The notes beneath the pieces were generated by a model that was given only the letters and a program-made list of their open reading frames with translations, was not told the DNA's origin and ran no database searches. Shown in pieces: positions 34,444 through 46,504 of a stretch of 64,000 nucleotides of DNA (within the stretch, counting starts at the first letter, position 1; every line of letters begins with the position of its first letter). The stretch covers positions 1,612,001 through 1,676,000 of the forward strand of contig NZ_LT992502.1 in assembly GCF_900324475.1 (NCBI RefSeq), read 5' to 3'. The position numbers and the translations under genes were made by a program. This DNA is from Enterobacter bugandensis. GTDB lineage: Bacteria; Pseudomonadota; Gammaproteobacteria; Enterobacterales; Enterobacteriaceae.

Positions 34444-35223
34444 ATGCGGGATCGCAATTTTGATGACATCGCGGAAAAGTTTTCGCGCAACATTTATGGC
34501 ACCACGAAAGGGCAGCTCCGTCAGACGATCCTCTGGCAGGATCTGGATACCATTCTGGCGGGCTTTGGCGGCCAAACGTTGCGCGTGCTGGACGCCGGAG
34601 GTGGTGAAGGGCAGACGGCGATAAAAATGGCTGAACGCGGTCATCACGTCACGCTTTGCGATCTTTCTGCTGAAATGGTCGCCCGCGCGACGCGTGCGGC
34701 AGAAGAGAAAGGTGTGAGCGACAACATGCATTTTATACAATGCGCCGCTCAGGACATCGCGCAGCATTTGGAAACCCAGGTTGATCTGATATTGTTTCAT
34801 GCGGTGCTGGAGTGGGTTGCCGATCCGCAAAGCGTGTTACAAACCCTGTGGTCAATGTTACGTCCGGGCGGTACGCTGTCGCTGATGTTCTACAATGCTA
34901 ACGGCTTCCTGATGCACAACATGGTGGCAGGGAACTTCGACTATGTTCAGGTCGGGATGCCGAAAAAGAAAAAACGCACGCTTTCCCCGGACTATCCGCG
35001 CGATCCGCAGCAGGTTTACGGCTGGCTGGAAGAGATTGGCTGGCAGATCGTCGGGAAGACGGGCGTCAGGGTGTTTCATGATTATCTGCGTGAAAAACAC
35101 AAACAGCGTGACTGTTTTGACACCTTAACAGAATTAGAAACGCGGTATTGCCGCCAGGAGCCGTTCGTCAGCCTTGGCCGCTATATTCACGTCACCGCGC
35201 ACAAGCCGCAGATGCAAGGATAA
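34444..35223 (+). CDS. cmoM: tRNA 5-carboxymethoxyuridine methyltransferase CmoM
   Basis: CmoM (formerly SmtA) methylates cmo5U34 in tRNA using SAM. The ATG at 34444 gives MRDRNFDDIAEKFSRN and 259 residues, close to E. coli (261). An earlier in-frame TTG at 34417 would add nine unconserved residues. The SAM-binding motif is VLDAGGGEGQT. It is followed after 3 bp by mukF, the conserved cmoM-mukFEB operon. Confidence 0.95.
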   Translation: MRDRNFDDIAEKFSRNIYGTTKGQLRQTILWQDLDTILAGFGGQTLRVLDAGGGEGQTAIKMAERGHHVTLCDLSAEMVARATRAAEEKGVSDNMHFIQCAAQDIAQHLETQVDLILFHAVLEWVADPQSVLQTLWSMLRPGGTLSLMFYNANGFLMHNMVAGNFDYVQVGMPKKKKRTLSPDYPRDPQQVYGWLEEIGWQIVGKTGVRVFHDYLREKHKQRDCFDTLTELETRYCRQEPFVSLGRYIHVTAHKPQMQG

Positions 35224-35226
35224 CCT

Positions 35227-36549
35227 ATGAGTGAATTTTCCCAGACAGTCCCCGAACTGGTTGCCTGGGCCAGGAAAAACGATTTCTCCATCTCGCTGCC
35301 GGTAGACAGACTCTCTTTCCTGCTGGCGGTTGCCACGCTGAACGGCGAACGGCTGGATGGTGAAATGAGCGAGGGTGAACTGGTGGATGCGTTCCGCCAC
35401 GTCAGTGATGCGTTTGAGCAAACCAGCGAAACCATTAGCGTGCGTGCCAATAACGCAATCAACGATATGGTGCGTCAACGTCTGCTGAACCGCTTTACCA
35501 GCGAGCAGGCGGAAGGAAACGCCATCTATCGCCTGACCCCGCTGGGCATCGGCATCACCGACTACTACATTCGCCAGCGCGAATTTTCCACGCTGCGTCT
35601 CTCCATGCAGCTCTCGATCGTGGCGGGTGAGCTTAAACGTGCCGCCGACGCAGCCGATGAAAACGGTGACGAATTCCACTGGCATCGCAACGTTTACGCG
35701 CCGCTGAAATACTCGGTGGCCGAGATTTTCGACAGTATCGATCTCACTCAGCGTCTGATGGACGAGCAGCAGCAGCAGGTGAAAGACGATATCGCGCAGC
35801 TGCTGAACAAGGACTGGCGTGCGGCCATTTCCAGCTGTGAACTTTTGTTGTCAGAAACCTCCGGTACGCTGCGTGAGCTGCAGGATACGCTGGAGGCCGC
35901 AGGGGACAAGCTGCAGGCCAACCTGCTGCGCATCCAGGACGCGACCCTGGCGCACGACGATCTGCATTTTATCGACCGTCTGGTGTTTGATCTGCAGAGC
36001 AAACTTGACCGCATTATCAGCTGGGGCCAGCAGTCGATCGATCTGTGGATCGGCTATGACCGCCACGTGCATAAATTTATCCGTACCGCGATTGATATGG
36101 ATAAAAACCGCGTCTTTGCTCAGCGTCTTCGTCAGTCGGTACAGACCTACTTTGATGCACCGTGGGCGCTGACCTATGCCAATGCCGATCGTCTGTTGGA
36201 TATGCGCGACGAAGAGATGGCGCTGCGCGATGAAGAGGTCACCGGTGAACTGCCGCCGGATCTGGAGTACGAAGAATTCAACGAAATTCGTGAGCAACTT
36301 GCGGCGATGATCGAAGAACAGCTCGCCGTCTACAAAACCAGACAAGCGCCGCTGGATCTTGGGCTCGTGGTGCGCGACTATCTGGCGCAATATCCGCGCG
36401 CGCGCCACTTCGACGTTGCCCGCATTGTGGTAGACCAGGCGGTGCGCCTGGGTATCGCGCAAGCAGACTTCACCGGACTGCCGCCGAAGTGGCAGCCAAT
36501 TAACGATTACGGAGCCAAGGTACAGGCGCATGTCATTGACAAATATTGA
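35227..36549 (+). CDS. mukF: Chromosome partition protein MukF (kleisin)
   Basis: MukF is the kleisin that bridges MukB heads and recruits MukE in the MukBEF condensin. The 440-residue protein has the N-terminal winged-helix dimerisation domain, a long helical middle (about 180-330) and a C-terminal winged helix that binds the MukB head. It overlaps mukE by 20 bp. Confidence 0.98.
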   Translation: MSEFSQTVPELVAWARKNDFSISLPVDRLSFLLAVATLNGERLDGEMSEGELVDAFRHVSDAFEQTSETISVRANNAINDMVRQRLLNRFTSEQAEGNAIYRLTPLGIGITDYYIRQREFSTLRLSMQLSIVAGELKRAADAADENGDEFHWHRNVYAPLKYSVAEIFDSIDLTQRLMDEQQQQVKDDIAQLLNKDWRAAISSCELLLSETSGTLRELQDTLEAAGDKLQANLLRIQDATLAHDDLHFIDRLVFDLQSKLDRIISWGQQSIDLWIGYDRHVHKFIRTAIDMDKNRVFAQRLRQSVQTYFDAPWALTYANADRLLDMRDEEMALRDEEVTGELPPDLEYEEFNEIREQLAAMIEEQLAVYKTRQAPLDLGLVVRDYLAQYPRARHFDVARIVVDQAVRLGIAQADFTGLPPKWQPINDYGAKVQAHVIDKY

Positions 36550-37234
36550 ACAAGTGATGCCAGTTAAGCTGGCACAGGCGCTGGCGAATCCGTTATTTCC
36601 GGCGCTGGACAGCCAGCTGCGTGCCGGTCGTCACATTGGCCTGGACGAGCTGGATAATCACGCCTTTTTGATGGACTTCCAGGAGTACCTGGAAGAGTTT
36701 TACGCCCGCTATAACGTGGAGCTTATCCGCGCGCCGGAAGGCTTTTTCTATCTGCGCCCGCGTTCCACGACCCTGATCCCGCGCTCCGTGCTCTCCGAGC
36801 TGGACATGATGGTTGGCAAAATTCTTTGTTATCTCTACCTCAGCCCGGAACGCCTGGCAAATGAAGGCATCTTCACCCAGCAGGAGCTGTACGATGAACT
36901 GCTGACGCTGGCGGATGAGAGCAAGCTGCTTAAGCTGGTGAATAACCGTTCGACGGGGTCGGATCTTGACCGTCAAAAATTACAGGAAAAGGTTCGCTCT
37001 TCCCTGAACCGTCTGCGCCGTCTGGGGATGGTCTGGTTTATGGGCCACGACAGCAGCAAATTCCGCATCACGGAATCGGTCTTCCGCTTCGGCGCCGACG
37101 TGCGTGCGGGCGATGATGCGCGTGAAGCGCAGCTTCGCATGATCCGCGACGGTGAAGCGATGCCGGTGGAAAACCATTTGCAGCTCAATGATGAGCATGA
37201 AGAGAATCTGCCGGATAGCGGGGAGGAAGAGTAA
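36530..37234 (+). CDS. mukE: Chromosome partition protein MukE
   Basis: MukE is the KITE-type winged-helix partner of MukF. From ATG 36530 the product is 234 residues ([16 protein letters not shown]), as now annotated in E. coli; the second ATG (Met10) would give the older 225-residue form. The C-terminus is acidic. Its stop overlaps the mukB start by one base (TAATG). Confidence 0.97.
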   Translation: MSLTNIEQVMPVKLAQALANPLFPALDSQLRAGRHIGLDELDNHAFLMDFQEYLEEFYARYNVELIRAPEGFFYLRPRSTTLIPRSVLSELDMMVGKILCYLYLSPERLANEGIFTQQELYDELLTLADESKLLKLVNNRSTGSDLDRQKLQEKVRSSLNRLRRLGMVWFMGHDSSKFRITESVFRFGADVRAGDDAREAQLRMIRDGEAMPVENHLQLNDEHEENLPDSGEEE

Positions 37235-40200
37235 TGATTGAACGCGGTAAATTTCGCTCACTGACGCTGATTAACTGGAACGGCTTCTTTGCCCGAACCT
37301 TCGATCTGGATGAGCTGGTCACGACGCTCTCCGGTGGTAACGGGGCGGGTAAATCCACCACCATGGCGGCGTTTGTAACGGCGCTGATCCCCGACCTGAC
37401 GCTGCTTCACTTCCGTAACACCACCGAAGCGGGCGCGACAAGCGGCTCCCGCGATAAAGGCCTGCACGGTAAGCTGAAAGCGGGCGTCTGTTATTCCGTG
37501 CTGGACGTCATCAACTCCCGTCACCAGCGCGTGGTGGTGGGCGTACGTCTGCAACAGGTTGCCGGCCGCGACCGTAAAGTGGATATCAAACCGTTCGCCA
37601 TTCAGGGGCTGCCAACCTCCGTACAGCCGACCGCGCTGCTGACGGAAACGCTGAATGAACGCCAGGCGCGCGTCCTGACGCTGCAGGAGCTGAAGGACAA
37701 GCTTGAAGCCATCGAAGGGGTGCAGTTTAAGCAGTTCAACTCTATTACCGACTATCACTCCCTGATGTTCGATCTGGGCGTGGTGGCGCGCCGTCTGCGC
37801 ACCGCTTCAGACCGTAGTAAATACTACCGTCTGATCGAAGCGTCCCTGTACGGCGGTATCTCCAGCGCCATTACCCGTTCCCTGCGTGACTACCTGCTGC
37901 CGGAAAACAGCGGCGTGCGTAAGGCCTTCCAGGATATGGAGGCGGCACTGCGTGAAAACCGCATGACGCTGGAAGCGATTCGCGTTACCCAGTCTGACCG
38001 CGACCTGTTTAAACATCTGATCAGCGAAGCGACCAACTACGTGGCGGCGGACTATATGCGCCACGCCAACGAGCGCCGCGTCCATCTCGATCAGGCATTA
38101 GAATATCGCCGCGAGCTGTTTACCTCCCGTAAACAGCTGGTGGCCGAGCAGTACAAGCACGTCGAAATGGCGCGCGAGCTGGGTGAGCACAACGGTGCCG
38201 AGGGCGACCTGGAAGCCGACTACCAGGCCGCCAGCGATCACCTGAACCTGGTGCAGACCGCGCTGCGTCAGCAGGAAAAGATCGAACGCTACGAAGCGGA
38301 CCTCGATGAGCTGCAAATTCGTCTCGAAGAGCAGAATGAAGTGGTGGCCGAAGCCGCCGAGATGCAGGAAGAGAACGAAGCCCGCGCCGAAGCCGCCGAG
38401 CTGGAAGTGGACGAGCTTAAAAGCCAGCTTGCGGACTACCAGCAGGCTCTGGACGTGCAGCAGACGCGTGCGATTCAGTACAACCAGGCGCTGCAGGCGC
38501 TACAGCGTGCGAAAGAGCTGTGCCATCTGCCAGACCTGACGCCGGAAAGTGCCGACGAATGGCTGGACACCTTCCAGGCCAAAGAGCAGGAAGCCACCGA
38601 GAAACTGCTCTCGCTTGAACAGAAAATGAGCGTCGCGCAAACGGCGCACAGCCAGTTTGAACAGGCTTATCAGCTGGTAGTTGCCATTAACGGCCCGCTG
38701 GCGCGTAGCGAAGCCTGGGACGTTGCCCGTGAACTGCTGCGCGACGGCGTCAACCAGCGCCATCTGGCCGAGCAGGTGCAGCCGCTGCGTATGCGCCTGA
38801 ACGAGCTGGAACAGCGCCTGCGCGAGCAGCAGGAAGCCGAACGTCTGCTGGCCGAGTTCTGCAAGCGTCAGGGTAAACATTACGATTTCGACGAGCTTGA
38901 GGCCCTGCATCAGGAGCTGGAAGCGCGTATTGCGGCCCTGTCCGATACCGTATCAAATGCCAGCGAACAGCGTATGACGCTGCGTCAGGAGCTGGAGCAG
39001 CTTCAGTCCCGTTCGAAGGCGCTCCTGCAGCGTGCGCCGGTCTGGCTGGCAGCGCAAAGCAGCCTGAACCAGCTCAGCGAACAGTGCGGCGAGCAGTTCG
39101 AATCCAGCCAGCAGGTGACCGAATACCTGCAACAGCTGCTGGAGCGCGAGCGCGAAGCCATTGTTGAACGTGACGAAGTGGGTGCCCGCAAGCGTGACGT
39201 CGATGAAGAAATCGAGCGCTTAAGCCAGCCCGGCGGGTCAGAAGATCCGCGTCTGAACGCCTTAGCCGAGCGTTTTGGCGGCGTACTGCTGTCTGAGATT
39301 TACGATGACGTTGGCCTGGACGATGCGCCGTACTTCTCCGCGCTGTACGGTCCATCCCGCAACGCAATTGTGGTGCCGGATCTGTCGCTGATTTCTGAGC
39401 AGCTCGCAGGGCTGGAAGATTGCCCGGAAGATCTCTATCTGATCGAAGGGGATCCGCAGTCGTTCGATGACAGCGTCTTCAGCGTTGACGAGCTGGAAAA
39501 AGCGGTGGTGGTGAAAATCGCCGATCGCCAGTGGCGTTACTCCCGCTTCCCGGAGCTGCCGCTGTTTGGCCGCGCCGCGCGCGAAAGCCGCATCGAGAGC
39601 CTCCACGCCGAGCGTGAAACGCTGTCTGAACGCTTTGCCACCCTGTCGTTTGACGTACAGAAAACCCAGCGTCTGCACCAGGCGTTCAGCCGCTTTATCG
39701 GCAGCCATCTGGGCGTGGCGTTTGAAGCCGACCCGGAAGCGGAAATCCGCAAGCTCAACACCCGCCGTGGCGAGCTGGAGCGCGCGATTGCCAGTCATGA
39801 AAGTGACAACCAGCAGAGCCGCGTCCAGTTCGAACAGGCGAAAGAGGGCGTCGCTGCCCTTAACCGCATTCTGCCGCGCCTGAACCTGCTGGCGGATGAC
39901 ACGCTGGCCGACCGCGTGGATGAGATCCAGGAACGTCTGGATGAAGCCCAGGAAGCCGCGCGCTTCGTGCAGCAGCACGGCAACCAGCTGGCGAAGCTGG
40001 AGCCCGTCGTGTCTGTACTGCAGAGCGACCCGGAACAGTTCGAGCAGTTAAAAGAAGATTACGCCTGGTCGCAGCAGGTGCAGCGCGAAGCGCGTCAGCA
40101 GGCGTTTGCCCTGACGGAAGTGGTGCAGCGTCGTGCGCACTTCGGCTACTCCGATTCGGCTGAAATGCTGAGCGGTAACAGCGACCTGAATGAAAAACTG

Positions 40201-41685
40201 CGCCAGCGCCTTGAGCAGGCGGAAGCGGAACGTACCCGCGCTCGCGAAGCGATGCGCAGCCACTCCGCTCAGCTGAACCAGTACAACCAGGTACTGGCTT
40301 CGCTGAAAAGCTCCTTCGACACCAAGAAAGAGCTGTTAAACGACCTGCAGAAAGAGCTGCAAGACATTGGCGTTCGTGCCGACAGCGGGGCGGAAGAGCG
40401 CGCGCGCATTCGTCGTGATGAGCTGCATAGCCAGCTCAGCAATAACCGCGCGCGTCGTAATCAGCTGGAAAAAGCGCTCACCTTCTGCGAAGCGGAAATG
40501 GATAACCTGACCCGCCGCCTGCGCAAGCTGGAGCGCGACTATCATGAAATGCGCGAGCAGGTCGTGACGGCGAAAGCGGGCTGGTGCGCCGTGATGCGGA
40601 TGGTGAAAGATAACAACGTTGAACGTCGCCTGCACCGTCGCGAGCTGGCATACCTTTCTGCCGATGAGCTGCGTTCGATGTCGGATAAGGCGCTGGGTGC
40701 GCTGCGTCTGGCGGTGGCGGATAACGAACACCTGCGCGATGTGCTGCGCATGTCAGAGGATCCGAAACGTCCTGAACGTAAAATTCAGTTCTTCGTTGCG
40801 GTTTATCAGCACCTGCGCGAGCGTATTCGTCAGGACATTATCCGTACCGACGATCCGGTCGAAGCCATCGAACAGATGGAAATTGAGCTGGGCCGCCTGA
40901 CGGAAGAGCTGACCTCCCGCGAGCAGAAGCTGGCGATCAGCTCCCGCAGCGTGGCGAATATCATTCGCAAAACCATTCAGCGCGAGCAGAACCGTATCCG
41001 CCAGCTGAACCAGGGGCTGCAGAGCGTCTCGTTTGGTCAGGTCAACAGCGTGCGTCTTAACGTCAACGTGCGGGAAGCCCACGCTACGTTGCTGGACGTG
41101 CTCTCTGAGCAGCACGAGCAGCATCAGGATCTGTTCAACAGCAACCGTCTGACCTTCTCCGAAGCGCTGGCGAAGCTGTATCAGCGCCTGAATCCGCAGA
41201 TTGATATGGGCCAGCGTACGCCGCAAACCATCGGTGAAGAGCTGCTGGACTATCGTAACTACCTGGAAATGGAAGTTGAGGTAAACCGTGGTTCAGACGG
41301 CTGGCTGCGTGCGGAATCCGGAGCGCTGTCGACCGGTGAAGCGATTGGTACCGGGATGTCGATTCTGGTGATGGTGGTGCAGAGCTGGGAAGATGAAGCG
41401 CGCCGCCTGCGCGGGAAAGACATCTCCCCATGCCGACTGCTGTTCCTCGATGAAGCGGCGCGTCTTGATGCCCGCTCGATTGCCACGCTGTTTGAGCTTT
41501 GCGAACGTCTCGATATGCAGCTCATCATTGCGGCACCGGAAAACATCAGCCCTGAAAAAGGCACCACCTATAAGCTGGTGCGTAAAGTGTTCCAGAACAG
41601 CGAACACGTGCACGTTGTCGGGCTGCGTGGCTTTGCGCCGCAGCCGCCGGAATCATTGCCGGAAACCACGGCGGACGCTTCCTGA
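37234..41685 (+). CDS. mukB: Chromosome partition protein MukB (SMC-like)
   Basis: MukB is the SMC-like ATPase that compacts and aligns sister chromosomes. At 1483 residues it is near the E. coli 1486. Walker [10 protein letters not shown] lies near residue 34; two very long coiled-coil arms flank the hinge (about 645-780); the C-terminal head holds the signature [12 protein letters not shown] and Walker [14 protein letters not shown]. It is the last gene of cmoM-mukFEB and is followed by a strong terminator. Confidence 0.99.
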   Translation: MIERGKFRSLTLINWNGFFARTFDLDELVTTLSGGNGAGKSTTMAAFVTALIPDLTLLHFRNTTEAGATSGSRDKGLHGKLKAGVCYSVLDVINSRHQRVVVGVRLQQVAGRDRKVDIKPFAIQGLPTSVQPTALLTETLNERQARVLTLQELKDKLEAIEGVQFKQFNSITDYHSLMFDLGVVARRLRTASDRSKYYRLIEASLYGGISSAITRSLRDYLLPENSGVRKAFQDMEAALRENRMTLEAIRVTQSDRDLFKHLISEATNYVAADYMRHANERRVHLDQALEYRRELFTSRKQLVAEQYKHVEMARELGEHNGAEGDLEADYQAASDHLNLVQTALRQQEKIERYEADLDELQIRLEEQNEVVAEAAEMQEENEARAEAAELEVDELKSQLADYQQALDVQQTRAIQYNQALQALQRAKELCHLPDLTPESADEWLDTFQAKEQEATEKLLSLEQKMSVAQTAHSQFEQAYQLVVAINGPLARSEAWDVARELLRDGVNQRHLAEQVQPLRMRLNELEQRLREQQEAERLLAEFCKRQGKHYDFDELEALHQELEARIAALSDTVSNASEQRMTLRQELEQLQSRSKALLQRAPVWLAAQSSLNQLSEQCGEQFESSQQVTEYLQQLLEREREAIVERDEVGARKRDVDEEIERLSQPGGSEDPRLNALAERFGGVLLSEIYDDVGLDDAPYFSALYGPSRNAIVVPDLSLISEQLAGLEDCPEDLYLIEGDPQSFDDSVFSVDELEKAVVVKIADRQWRYSRFPELPLFGRAARESRIESLHAERETLSERFATLSFDVQKTQRLHQAFSRFIGSHLGVAFEADPEAEIRKLNTRRGELERAIASHESDNQQSRVQFEQAKEGVAALNRILPRLNLLADDTLADRVDEIQERLDEAQEAARFVQQHGNQLAKLEPVVSVLQSDPEQFEQLKEDYAWSQQVQREARQQAFALTEVVQRRAHFGYSDSAEMLSGNSDLNEKLRQRLEQAEAERTRAREAMRSHSAQLNQYNQVLASLKSSFDTKKELLNDLQKELQDIGVRADSGAEERARIRRDELHSQLSNNRARRNQLEKALTFCEAEMDNLTRRLRKLERDYHEMREQVVTAKAGWCAVMRMVKDNNVERRLHRRELAYLSADELRSMSDKALGALRLAVADNEHLRDVLRMSEDPKRPERKIQFFVAVYQHLRERIRQDIIRTDDPVEAIEQMEIELGRLTEELTSREQKLAISSRSVANIIRKTIQREQNRIRQLNQGLQSVSFGQVNSVRLNVNVREAHATLLDVLSEQHEQHQDLFNSNRLTFSEALAKLYQRLNPQIDMGQRTPQTIGEELLDYRNYLEMEVEVNRGSDGWLRAESGALSTGEAIGTGMSILVMVVQSWEDEARRLRGKDISPCRLLFLDEAARLDARSIATLFELCERLDMQLIIAAPENISPEKGTTYKLVRKVFQNSEHVHVVGLRGFAPQPPESLPETTADAS

Positions 41686-41702
41686 GGCGTTTTGTTACAA
41701 AG

Positions 41703-41729
41703 AGCGGCGCAGAAGCGCCGCTTTTTTTA
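41703..41729 (+). terminator. Terminator of the mukFEB operon
   Basis: AGCGGCGC-AGAA-GCGCCGCT followed by seven T residues. Confidence 0.94.
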
Positions 41730-41863
41730 TTCTCTTAACTTGTGTTCAGGGCTGCGTTATCTTTAAACTTCTTTACATAAGGTAAGGCAACAGAGTTGTC
41801 GTCTACCTATAATAAAAGAAAGCCCCACCGTGATGGGCATGTCGTGAAAACAGGGGGCAAGGG

Positions 41864-43687
41864 ATGTTGCTAAAGAAAGAATGTGGTCGTCAGCTGTCAG
41901 CGCTGAGTTTATGTCTGGCAGTGATGTTTGCTCCACTGTTAACCGCCCAGGCCGACGAGCCTGAAATTGTGCCGACTGACAGCACCGCAACGACAGGCGC
42001 GCAGCCGACGTCATTATCTCAGCCGCTGGAACAGTCTACGGCAACGGCCATCATGGCCGGGATTAAGCCGCTGCCGGAAGGCATCGACGTTGAATCGCTC
42101 AGCCAGCAGCTCCAGACAGGCCTGCCTTCAGGCTACACGCCTGCCTATATCAATCAGCTCACGCTGCTTTATGCTGCCCGCGATATGAAACCCATGTGGG
42201 AAAATCGTGAAGCCGTGCGCGCCTTCCAGCAACAGCTGGCGGAAGTGGCCATTGCGGGATTCCAGCCGCAGTTTACGAAGTGGGTTGAGCTGTTAACCGA
42301 TCCTGCCGTCACCGGTCAGGCGCGGGACGTGGTCCTTTCCGATGCCATGATGGGTTACCTGCAGTTTGTGGCGGGTATTCCGGTCAATGGCAACCGCTGG
42401 CTGTATAGCGATAGGCCCTATAAGCTGGCGACGCCAGCCCTGTCGGTGATTAACCAGTGGCAATTAGCGCTGGATAATGGCGACCTGCCGCGCTTCATTG
42501 CCAGCCTCGCGCCGGCGCATCCACAGTATGCCACGATGCACCAGTCGCTCCTCGCGCTGGTGGGGGACTCGCGTCCATGGCCGCAAATACGGGGGACCGC
42601 AACGCTGCGTCCGGGTCAGTGGAGCAGCGATGTGCCAGCCCTGCGCGAGATCCTTAAACGCTCCGGTATTCTTGATGGCGGGCCGAAGATTGCCCTGCCG
42701 GGCGACGATCCGCAAAGCGCGGTGGTCAGCCCGTCAGCGCCCATAAAAGAGAACAAGGCCACTACCCTGAGCAATAAGCCCGAGGCTTACGATCGCGAGC
42801 TGGTTGCCGCGGTTAAACAGTTCCAGGCCGCTCAAGGGCTGGGAGCCGATGGCGTCATTGGACCCTCAACGCGTGACTGGCTTAACGTATCACCTGCGCA
42901 GCGGGCCGGGGTGCTGGCGCTTAATATTCAGCGTTTGCGTTTGCTGCCGGGCACGCTGTCTACCGGCATTATGGTCAACATCCCGGCCTATTCACTGGTT
43001 TATTATCAGAATGGTAGCGAGAAGCTGGCCTCGCGCGTGATTGTCGGGCGTCCGGATCGCAAAACGCCGATGATGAGCAGCGCGTTAAATAACGTGGTGG
43101 TTAACCCGCCGTGGAACGTGCCGCCGACGCTGGCGCGTAAGGACATTCTGCCTAAGGTCTGGAACGATCCGGGTTATCTGGAACGTCACGGCTATACGGT
43201 CATGCGTGGCTGGAACAGTAAAGAGGCGATCGATCCTTACATGGTCGACTGGTCGACGATCACGGCCTCCAACCTACCGTTCCGCTTCCAGCAGGCTCCC
43301 GGAGCGCATAACTCGCTGGGGCGCTACAAATTCAACATGCCAAGTTCAGATGCTATCTATCTGCACGATACGCCGAACCACAATCTGTTCCAGAAAGATA
43401 CCCGGGCACTGAGTTCAGGCTGCGTGCGCGTGAATAAAGCCTCGGAGTTGGCCAACATGCTGCTGCAGGATGCGGGCTGGAACGATACGCGTATTTCTGA
43501 CGCCCTGAAGCAGGGTGATACGCGCTACGTGAATATTCGCCACAACATTCCGGTTAATCTTTATTATCTGACAGCGTTTGTGGGTGAAGACGGTCGCACG
43601 CAGTACCGTACAGATATTTACAATTATGATCTCACCGCGCGATCCGGCGCACAAATTTTGCCAAAAGCGGAACAATTAATCAGGTAA
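41864..43687 (+). CDS. ldtD: L,D-transpeptidase LdtD
   Basis: LdtD (YcbB) makes 3-3 crosslinks in peptidoglycan, a route used under envelope stress and in beta-lactam tolerance. The 607-residue precursor has a signal peptide (cleavage near AQA-DEP), a peptidoglycan-binding domain ([20 protein letters not shown]) and a YkuD catalytic domain with HDTPNHNLF and SSGCVRV; the nucleophile is Cys520 (codon at 43421). E. coli LdtD is 615 residues. mepK, which cuts 3-3 crosslinks, is next. Confidence 0.97.
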   Translation: MLLKKECGRQLSALSLCLAVMFAPLLTAQADEPEIVPTDSTATTGAQPTSLSQPLEQSTATAIMAGIKPLPEGIDVESLSQQLQTGLPSGYTPAYINQLTLLYAARDMKPMWENREAVRAFQQQLAEVAIAGFQPQFTKWVELLTDPAVTGQARDVVLSDAMMGYLQFVAGIPVNGNRWLYSDRPYKLATPALSVINQWQLALDNGDLPRFIASLAPAHPQYATMHQSLLALVGDSRPWPQIRGTATLRPGQWSSDVPALREILKRSGILDGGPKIALPGDDPQSAVVSPSAPIKENKATTLSNKPEAYDRELVAAVKQFQAAQGLGADGVIGPSTRDWLNVSPAQRAGVLALNIQRLRLLPGTLSTGIMVNIPAYSLVYYQNGSEKLASRVIVGRPDRKTPMMSSALNNVVVNPPWNVPPTLARKDILPKVWNDPGYLERHGYTVMRGWNSKEAIDPYMVDWSTITASNLPFRFQQAPGAHNSLGRYKFNMPSSDAIYLHDTPNHNLFQKDTRALSSGCVRVNKASELANMLLQDAGWNDTRISDALKQGDTRYVNIRHNIPVNLYYLTAFVGEDGRTQYRTDIYNYDLTARSGAQILPKAEQLIR

Positions 43688-43861
43688 ATGAAGTAGTTCG
43701 GGAAAAATGATTGTCGTAAGTTATGGTGAATCGGGGCCAATATCGCTGTAAGCCGCGTATTCACTGGGGTTGGGCGCCTTGACGTACCCTGTTTTGCCAG
43801 TTAAGGTGCCCTTCGTGCGCTAAGCATATTACGATTTCCTTGACCTGTAGACCTGATTATC

Positions 43862-44413
43862 ATGGACAAATTTGACGCTAATCGCCGCAAGCTGCTGGCG
43901 TTAGGTGGTGTTGCGCTTGGCGCAGCGGCCATCTTACCGACGCCAGCATTTGCCACCCTCTCGACACCTCGTCCGCGCGTTTTAACGCTCAGCAATCTTC
44001 ACACCGGTGAGTCGCTAAAAGCGGAGTTTTTCGATGGCAGAGGCTATATTCAGGATGAATTAGCAAGACTCAACCATTTTTTCCGTGATTTCCGCGCGAA
44101 TAAAGTAAAAGCCATCGACCCAGGACTGTTTGATCAGCTTTTCCGCCTTCAGGGCCTGCTGGGCACCAGCAAGCCGGTGCAGCTTATTTCTGGTTATCGC
44201 TCAATTGATACCAACAATGAACTGCGCGCCCATAGCCGTGGGGTAGCGAAAAAAAGCTACCACACGAAGGGACAGGCAATGGATTTCCACATTGAAGGCG
44301 TTTCGTTAGCCAATATTCGCAAAGCCGCGTTATCTATGCGCGCGGGTGGTGTAGGATATTACCCACGTAGCAACTTTGTGCATATTGATACCGGGCCGGT
44401 TCGGCACTGGTAA
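43862..44413 (+). CDS. mepK: Murein endopeptidase MepK (YcbK, peptidase M15)
   Basis: MepK is a zinc endopeptidase that cuts 3-3 (meso-DAP-meso-DAP) crosslinks, opposing LdtD. The 183-residue precursor has a twin-arginine signal ([10 protein letters not shown], then a hydrophobic stretch to AFA). The M15 zinc ligands are H134, D141 and H174 ([12 protein letters not shown] and NFVHIDTG). It is one residue longer than E. coli, from an extra Ala in the signal. gloC follows after 20 bp. Confidence 0.96.
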   Translation: MDKFDANRRKLLALGGVALGAAAILPTPAFATLSTPRPRVLTLSNLHTGESLKAEFFDGRGYIQDELARLNHFFRDFRANKVKAIDPGLFDQLFRLQGLLGTSKPVQLISGYRSIDTNNELRAHSRGVAKKSYHTKGQAMDFHIEGVSLANIRKAALSMRAGGVGYYPRSNFVHIDTGPVRHW

Positions 44414-44433
44414 TAACGAAACACAGGAGCAGT

Positions 44434-45081
44434 ATGAACTATCGTATTATTCCGGTTACCGCGTTCTCCCAGAACTGTTCATTAATCTGGTGCGAGCAAA
44501 CCAAACTGGCCGCGCTTGTCGATCCCGGCGGTGACGCTGAGAAAATCAAGCAGGACGTTGCCGACAGCGGCGTGACGCTGATGCAGATTTTACTGACGCA
44601 TGGTCACCTCGACCACGTAGGCGCAGCGGCTGAACTGGCTAAACACTACGGTGTGCCGATTATTGGCCCGGAAAAAGAAGATGAGTTCTGGCTGCAGGGG
44701 TTACCCGCCCAAAGCCGCATGTTTGGCCTTGATGAGTGTCTGCCATTGACGCCCGATCGCTGGCTGAACGAAGGAGAGCGCGTTAACGTAGGGAATGTGA
44801 CTTTACAGGTGTTGCATTGTCCTGGGCATACGCCAGGCCATATCGTCTTCTTTGACGACCAGTCCCGTCTGCTGATTTCCGGCGATGTGATTTTCAAAGG
44901 TGGCGTAGGACGCAGCGATTTTCCGCGCGGCGATCACGGGCAGCTGATTCAGTCGATTAAACAGAAGTTATTGCCGCTGGGTGATGACGTAACGTTTATC
45001 CCTGGACACGGTCCGATATCGACGCTGGGCTATGAACGGCTCCATAACCCGTTCCTTCAGGATGAAATGCCTGTCTGGTAA
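44434..45081 (+). CDS. gloC: Type II hydroxyacylglutathione hydrolase GloC (YcbL)
   Basis: GloC is a metallo-beta-lactamase-fold glyoxalase II that hydrolyses S-lactoylglutathione. The 215-residue protein has THGHLDH (H56, H58, D60, H61), HCPGHTPGH, and [13 protein letters not shown], giving the full metal-binding set. AGGAG precedes the ATG. It is convergent with aspC across a shared terminator. Confidence 0.96.
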   Translation: MNYRIIPVTAFSQNCSLIWCEQTKLAALVDPGGDAEKIKQDVADSGVTLMQILLTHGHLDHVGAAAELAKHYGVPIIGPEKEDEFWLQGLPAQSRMFGLDECLPLTPDRWLNEGERVNVGNVTLQVLHCPGHTPGHIVFFDDQSRLLISGDVIFKGGVGRSDFPRGDHGQLIQSIKQKLLPLGDDVTFIPGHGPISTLGYERLHNPFLQDEMPVW

Positions 45082-45086
45082 CCGGC

Positions 45087-45121
45087 ATAAAAAAAGCCTG
45101 CTTAACGCAGGCTTTTTTGTG
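45087..45121. terminator. Bidirectional terminator between gloC and aspC
   Basis: AAGCCTGC-TTAA-CGCAGGCTT with A-run and T-run on either side. Confidence 0.92.
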
Positions 45122-45129
45122 GGCGCAAA

Positions 45130-46320
45130 TTACAGGACGGCGACAATAGCTTCGCACAGTGGCGCCATGTTGTCAGGGGTCATGCCTGCAACGTTTACGC
45201 GGCCAGAGGCTACGGCGTATACGCCAAACTCTTCACGCAGACGCAGAACCTGCTCTTTGGTCAGGCCGCTGAACGAGAACATACCGTTCTGTTTGATGAT
45301 GAAGCTGAAGTCGCGGTCAGCGCCTTTCTCAGCCAGGGTGTTCACAAACAGCAGGCGCATGCGCTGGATACGCTGACGCATATCGTTCAGCTCTTGTTCC
45401 CAAATCGCGCGCAGCGCATCGTTGCTCAGAATGGTCGCAACAACAGACGCACCGTGTGCCGGCGGGTTAGAGTAGTTTGCGCGGATAACGGACTTCATCT
45501 GGCTGAAAGCGCGATCGGCGGTCTCATCGTTAGCCGCAACCAGCGTACAGGCGCCTACACGCTCATTGTACAGACCGAAGTTCTTGGAGTAGGAGCTTGC
45601 AACGATCAGCTCCTGATGTACGGCTGCGAACGCGCGCAGGCCTTCAGCATCTTCTTCCAGACCGCGGGCGAAGCCCTGGTAGGCAAAGTCAAACAGCGGC
45701 AGCCAGCCTTTTTCTACGGACAGCTTCGCCAGGTGTTCCCACTGCTCAAGCGTTGGATCGATACCGGTTGGGTTGTGGCAGCAGCCGTGGAACAGCACCA
45801 CGTCACCCGCCTGCGCTTCGCTCAGGCTTGAGAGCAGGCCGTCAAAGTCCAGAGAGTGATTGGCCGCGTCGTAGTAAGCATATTCACGCACTTCCAGGCC
45901 CGCAGAGTTAAAGACACTCTTATGGTTCGGCCAGCTTGGATTGCTCACCCATACGCGCTTCACAGAGGTGTTTTTCGCAAGGAAATCCGCCGCCACGCGC
46001 AGCGCGCCGGTACCGCCAGGGGTCTGCGCCGTGCGGGCACGTTTGTCACTCACAATTGCGCTGCCTTTACCGAACAGCAGCTCCTGGGTGCAGCGACCAA
46101 ATTCAGGGATACCATCAATACCGAGGTAGTTTTTGGTGGTTTCGTTTTCCAGCAGATACTGCTCAGCTTTCTTAACGCTGGTCAGTACCGGAGTTTTGCC
46201 GGTTTCATCTTTATATACACCAATACCCAGGTTGATTTTGCCAGGGCGGTCGTCGGCACGAAACAGATCGGCCAGGCCCAGAATAGGGTCGGCAGGAGCG
46301 GCGGTAATGTTCTCAAACAT
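45130..46320 (-). CDS. aspC: Aspartate aminotransferase
   Basis: AspC interconverts aspartate and 2-oxoglutarate with oxaloacetate and glutamate, and has some aromatic aminotransferase activity. The 396-residue PLP enzyme matches E. coli exactly and has the PLP lysine at K246 in [12 protein letters not shown]. It is downstream of ompF, which has its own terminator, so aspC is transcribed separately. Confidence 0.98.
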   Translation of the reverse strand: MFENITAAPADPILGLADLFRADDRPGKINLGIGVYKDETGKTPVLTSVKKAEQYLLENETTKNYLGIDGIPEFGRCTQELLFGKGSAIVSDKRARTAQTPGGTGALRVAADFLAKNTSVKRVWVSNPSWPNHKSVFNSAGLEVREYAYYDAANHSLDFDGLLSSLSEAQAGDVVLFHGCCHNPTGIDPTLEQWEHLAKLSVEKGWLPLFDFAYQGFARGLEEDAEGLRAFAAVHQELIVASSYSKNFGLYNERVGACTLVAANDETADRAFSQMKSVIRANYSNPPAHGASVVATILSNDALRAIWEQELNDMRQRIQRMRLLFVNTLAEKGADRDFSFIIKQNGMFSFSGLTKEQVLRLREEFGVYAVASGRVNVAGMTPDNMAPLCEAIVAVL

Positions 46321-46446
46321 GACGAAGTTCCATTGTGATTACAGAAGTGAAATCCGCTATCAGGTTAACGGTAGATTTACAAAATGCCAACCGTTTGCGA
46401 CGAAAAGCGTGCGGCTTTTCAAAAGTCGCCATTATTTTCTGTCAGG

Positions 46447-46475
46447 CATAAAAAAACAGGGCCGAAGCCCTGTTC
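46447..46475 (-). terminator. Terminator of ompF
   Basis: On the - strand AACAGGGC-TTCG-GCCCTGTT followed by a run of T. Confidence 0.93.
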
Positions 46476-46504
46476 ATTATGCATATAACAAAGTGGTGTT
46501 CTGA

